Assembly: GCA_963835775.1 (NCBI GenBank)
Contig: CAWIHB010000007.1
Span: forward strand, 392,836 to 456,835
DNA: 64,000 nucleotides
Direction of reading: 5' to 3'
From: Palsa-504 sp963835775
GTDB lineage: Bacteria; Actinomycetota; Actinomycetes; Streptosporangiales; Streptosporangiaceae
How positions within the stretch are numbered: the first letter of the stretch is position 1; the number at the start of each line of letters is the position of its first letter. The position numbers were made by a program, and so were the translations under genes. The notes beneath the pieces are model-generated. The model had not been told where the DNA came from and ran no database searches. It was given only the letters and a program-made list of their open reading frames with translations. Positions 63,189 to 64,000 of the stretch are shown here, piece after piece.

Positions 63189-63896
63189 ATGGAGAACTCA
63201 GTTGCACTGGTCACCGGTGCCAACAAGGGCATCGGCAAGGAGATCGCGCGCCAGCTCGCTGCTGCCGGCCTCGCCGTGTACGTCGGCTCCCGCGACGCCG
63301 CGCGCGGAGAGCGCGCCGTGGAGGAGATCGGCGGCGGTGCCCGGCTGCTCGTCCTGGACGTCACCGACGCCGCGAGCATCGCCGCCGCCGCGCACCAGGT
63401 CCACTCCCTGGACATCCTGGTCAACAACGCGGGCATCTCCGGTGACGGCAAGACAGCAGACCGAGACGATACTGGCACTTTCCGTCGCATCTATGAGACG
63501 AATGTCTTCGGCGTCGTCGCGGTGACCAATGCCTTCCTGCCGGCGCTGCGGGGGTCCGCGCATCCGCGGATCGTGAACATCTCCAGCGGCACCGGATCGC
63601 TGGCCTGGGCGACCGGGCCGCAGTTCCCGCACCGCGGCACCTTCGCCGCCTACCGGTCGTCCAAGGCAGCGCTGAACGCGCTGACCATCTATTACGCCCA
63701 CGCTCTGGCCGATAAGGGCATCAAAGTCAACGCGCTGGCACCGGGCCTGCGCCGCACCGACCTCAACACGGCCGCCGCCGCCAGCGATGGTGACCCGGCC
63801 GAGGCCGCGGCCGGCGCGGTCCGGCTGGCGCTGCTGCCAGACGACGGGCCGTCCGGAGAGTTCTTCTCCTGGGACGGGACGCCGGTTCCCTGGTAG
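63189..63896 (+). CDS. Short-chain dehydrogenase/reductase (SDR)
   Basis: 235 residues. Cofactor motif ALVTGANKGIGKEIARQLA (TGxxxGIG), NNAG in DILVNNAGISGDG, the catalytic serine in NISSGTGSLAW and the YxxxK motif in YRSSKAALNAL. The arginine in VGSRDAARGE after strand 2 suggests NADP(H) preference. It resembles carbonyl-reductase-like SDRs acting on unknown carbonyl or hydroxy compounds. The end of the window (63897-64000) shows no gene. Confidence 0.92.
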   Translation: MENSVALVTGANKGIGKEIARQLAAAGLAVYVGSRDAARGERAVEEIGGGARLLVLDVTDAASIAAAAHQVHSLDILVNNAGISGDGKTADRDDTGTFRRIYETNVFGVVAVTNAFLPALRGSAHPRIVNISSGTGSLAWATGPQFPHRGTFAAYRSSKAALNALTIYYAHALADKGIKVNALAPGLRRTDLNTAAAASDGDPAEAAAGAVRLALLPDDGPSGEFFSWDGTPVPW

Positions 63897-64000
63897 GGCG
63901 GCGCCTAACGATCTTTCGGGCGCGCCCTCCCAATGCGGCCGCCAACGTGACCAAGCAATACCTATCGGCGGTTCACGTGCGTCACGCAGCCGGGCGGACG

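Overview
The window is very GC-rich and codes like an actinomycete. Lineage markers include a mycothiol ligase (mshC), nrdR upstream of an AdoCbl-dependent nrdJ, lexA divergent from a LysM gene, DUF4192, DUF1707 and PadR/IclR regulators, and a locus resembling the 10-methyl fatty acid (tmsA/tmsB) genes. I cannot name the genus; a Streptosporangiales- or Streptomyces-like relative is the best guess.

Layout. 0-14 kb: end of a DUF1841-like gene; a fused 5-oxoprolinase-type hydantoinase behind a membrane double-AAA+ ATPase; an amidohydrolase; a GNAT enzyme; a DUF1707 protein; a degraded toxin-antitoxin remnant; a tightly overlapping padR-ABC ATPase-FtsX permease operon with a likely PadR operator; then three gene fragments. 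14-19 kb: a GT87-like membrane protein, a VapBC pair, a Fic protein and an N-terminally shortened recombinase-like gene. 19-28 kb: a DNA-precursor and SOS block, with nrdR-nrdJ (nrdJ carries a 430-residue intein), candidate NrdR boxes, a LysM gene divergent from lexA across an SOS box, and leuS. leuS is preceded by what looks like a leucine-codon leader peptide, a hairpin and a terminator.

28-41 kb: a large KS-AT protein whose three KS catalytic positions are all substituted and which carries a 7 x 42-bp in-frame repeat; it converges on tmsA-tmsB. Then come a DUF4192 gene, a DnaA-box-like cluster, mshC, an iclR-amidase pair and two membrane proteins, one frameshifted. 41-47 kb: a membrane protein overlapping a DapA-family enzyme, two more frameshifted genes (phosphotransferase, cell-wall amidase-like), a flavin-binding protein, oligoribonuclease and tRNA-His.

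47-61 kb: the most unusual part. Directly after tRNA-His lies a head-to-tail array of three ~3.3-kb units plus a fourth solo left end. Each unit encodes a DDE-type transposase, a tyrosine-recombinase-like protein translationally coupled to it, and a divergent DUF6788 protein. Units 1 and 2 appear identical; unit 3 is diverged. An IS256-family element interrupts the right end of units 1 and 2 at the same position but in opposite orientations. The array abuts remnants of a Tn554-like TnpB/TnpC pair, a perfect 46-bp palindrome, a frameshifted Clp-N-domain gene and an IS110 fragment. The window ends with a double-VOC protein and a short-chain dehydrogenase.

Five genes between 40 and 61 kb need one single-base frame correction each. 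This is either local decay or sequence error and should be settled before they are called pseudogenes.
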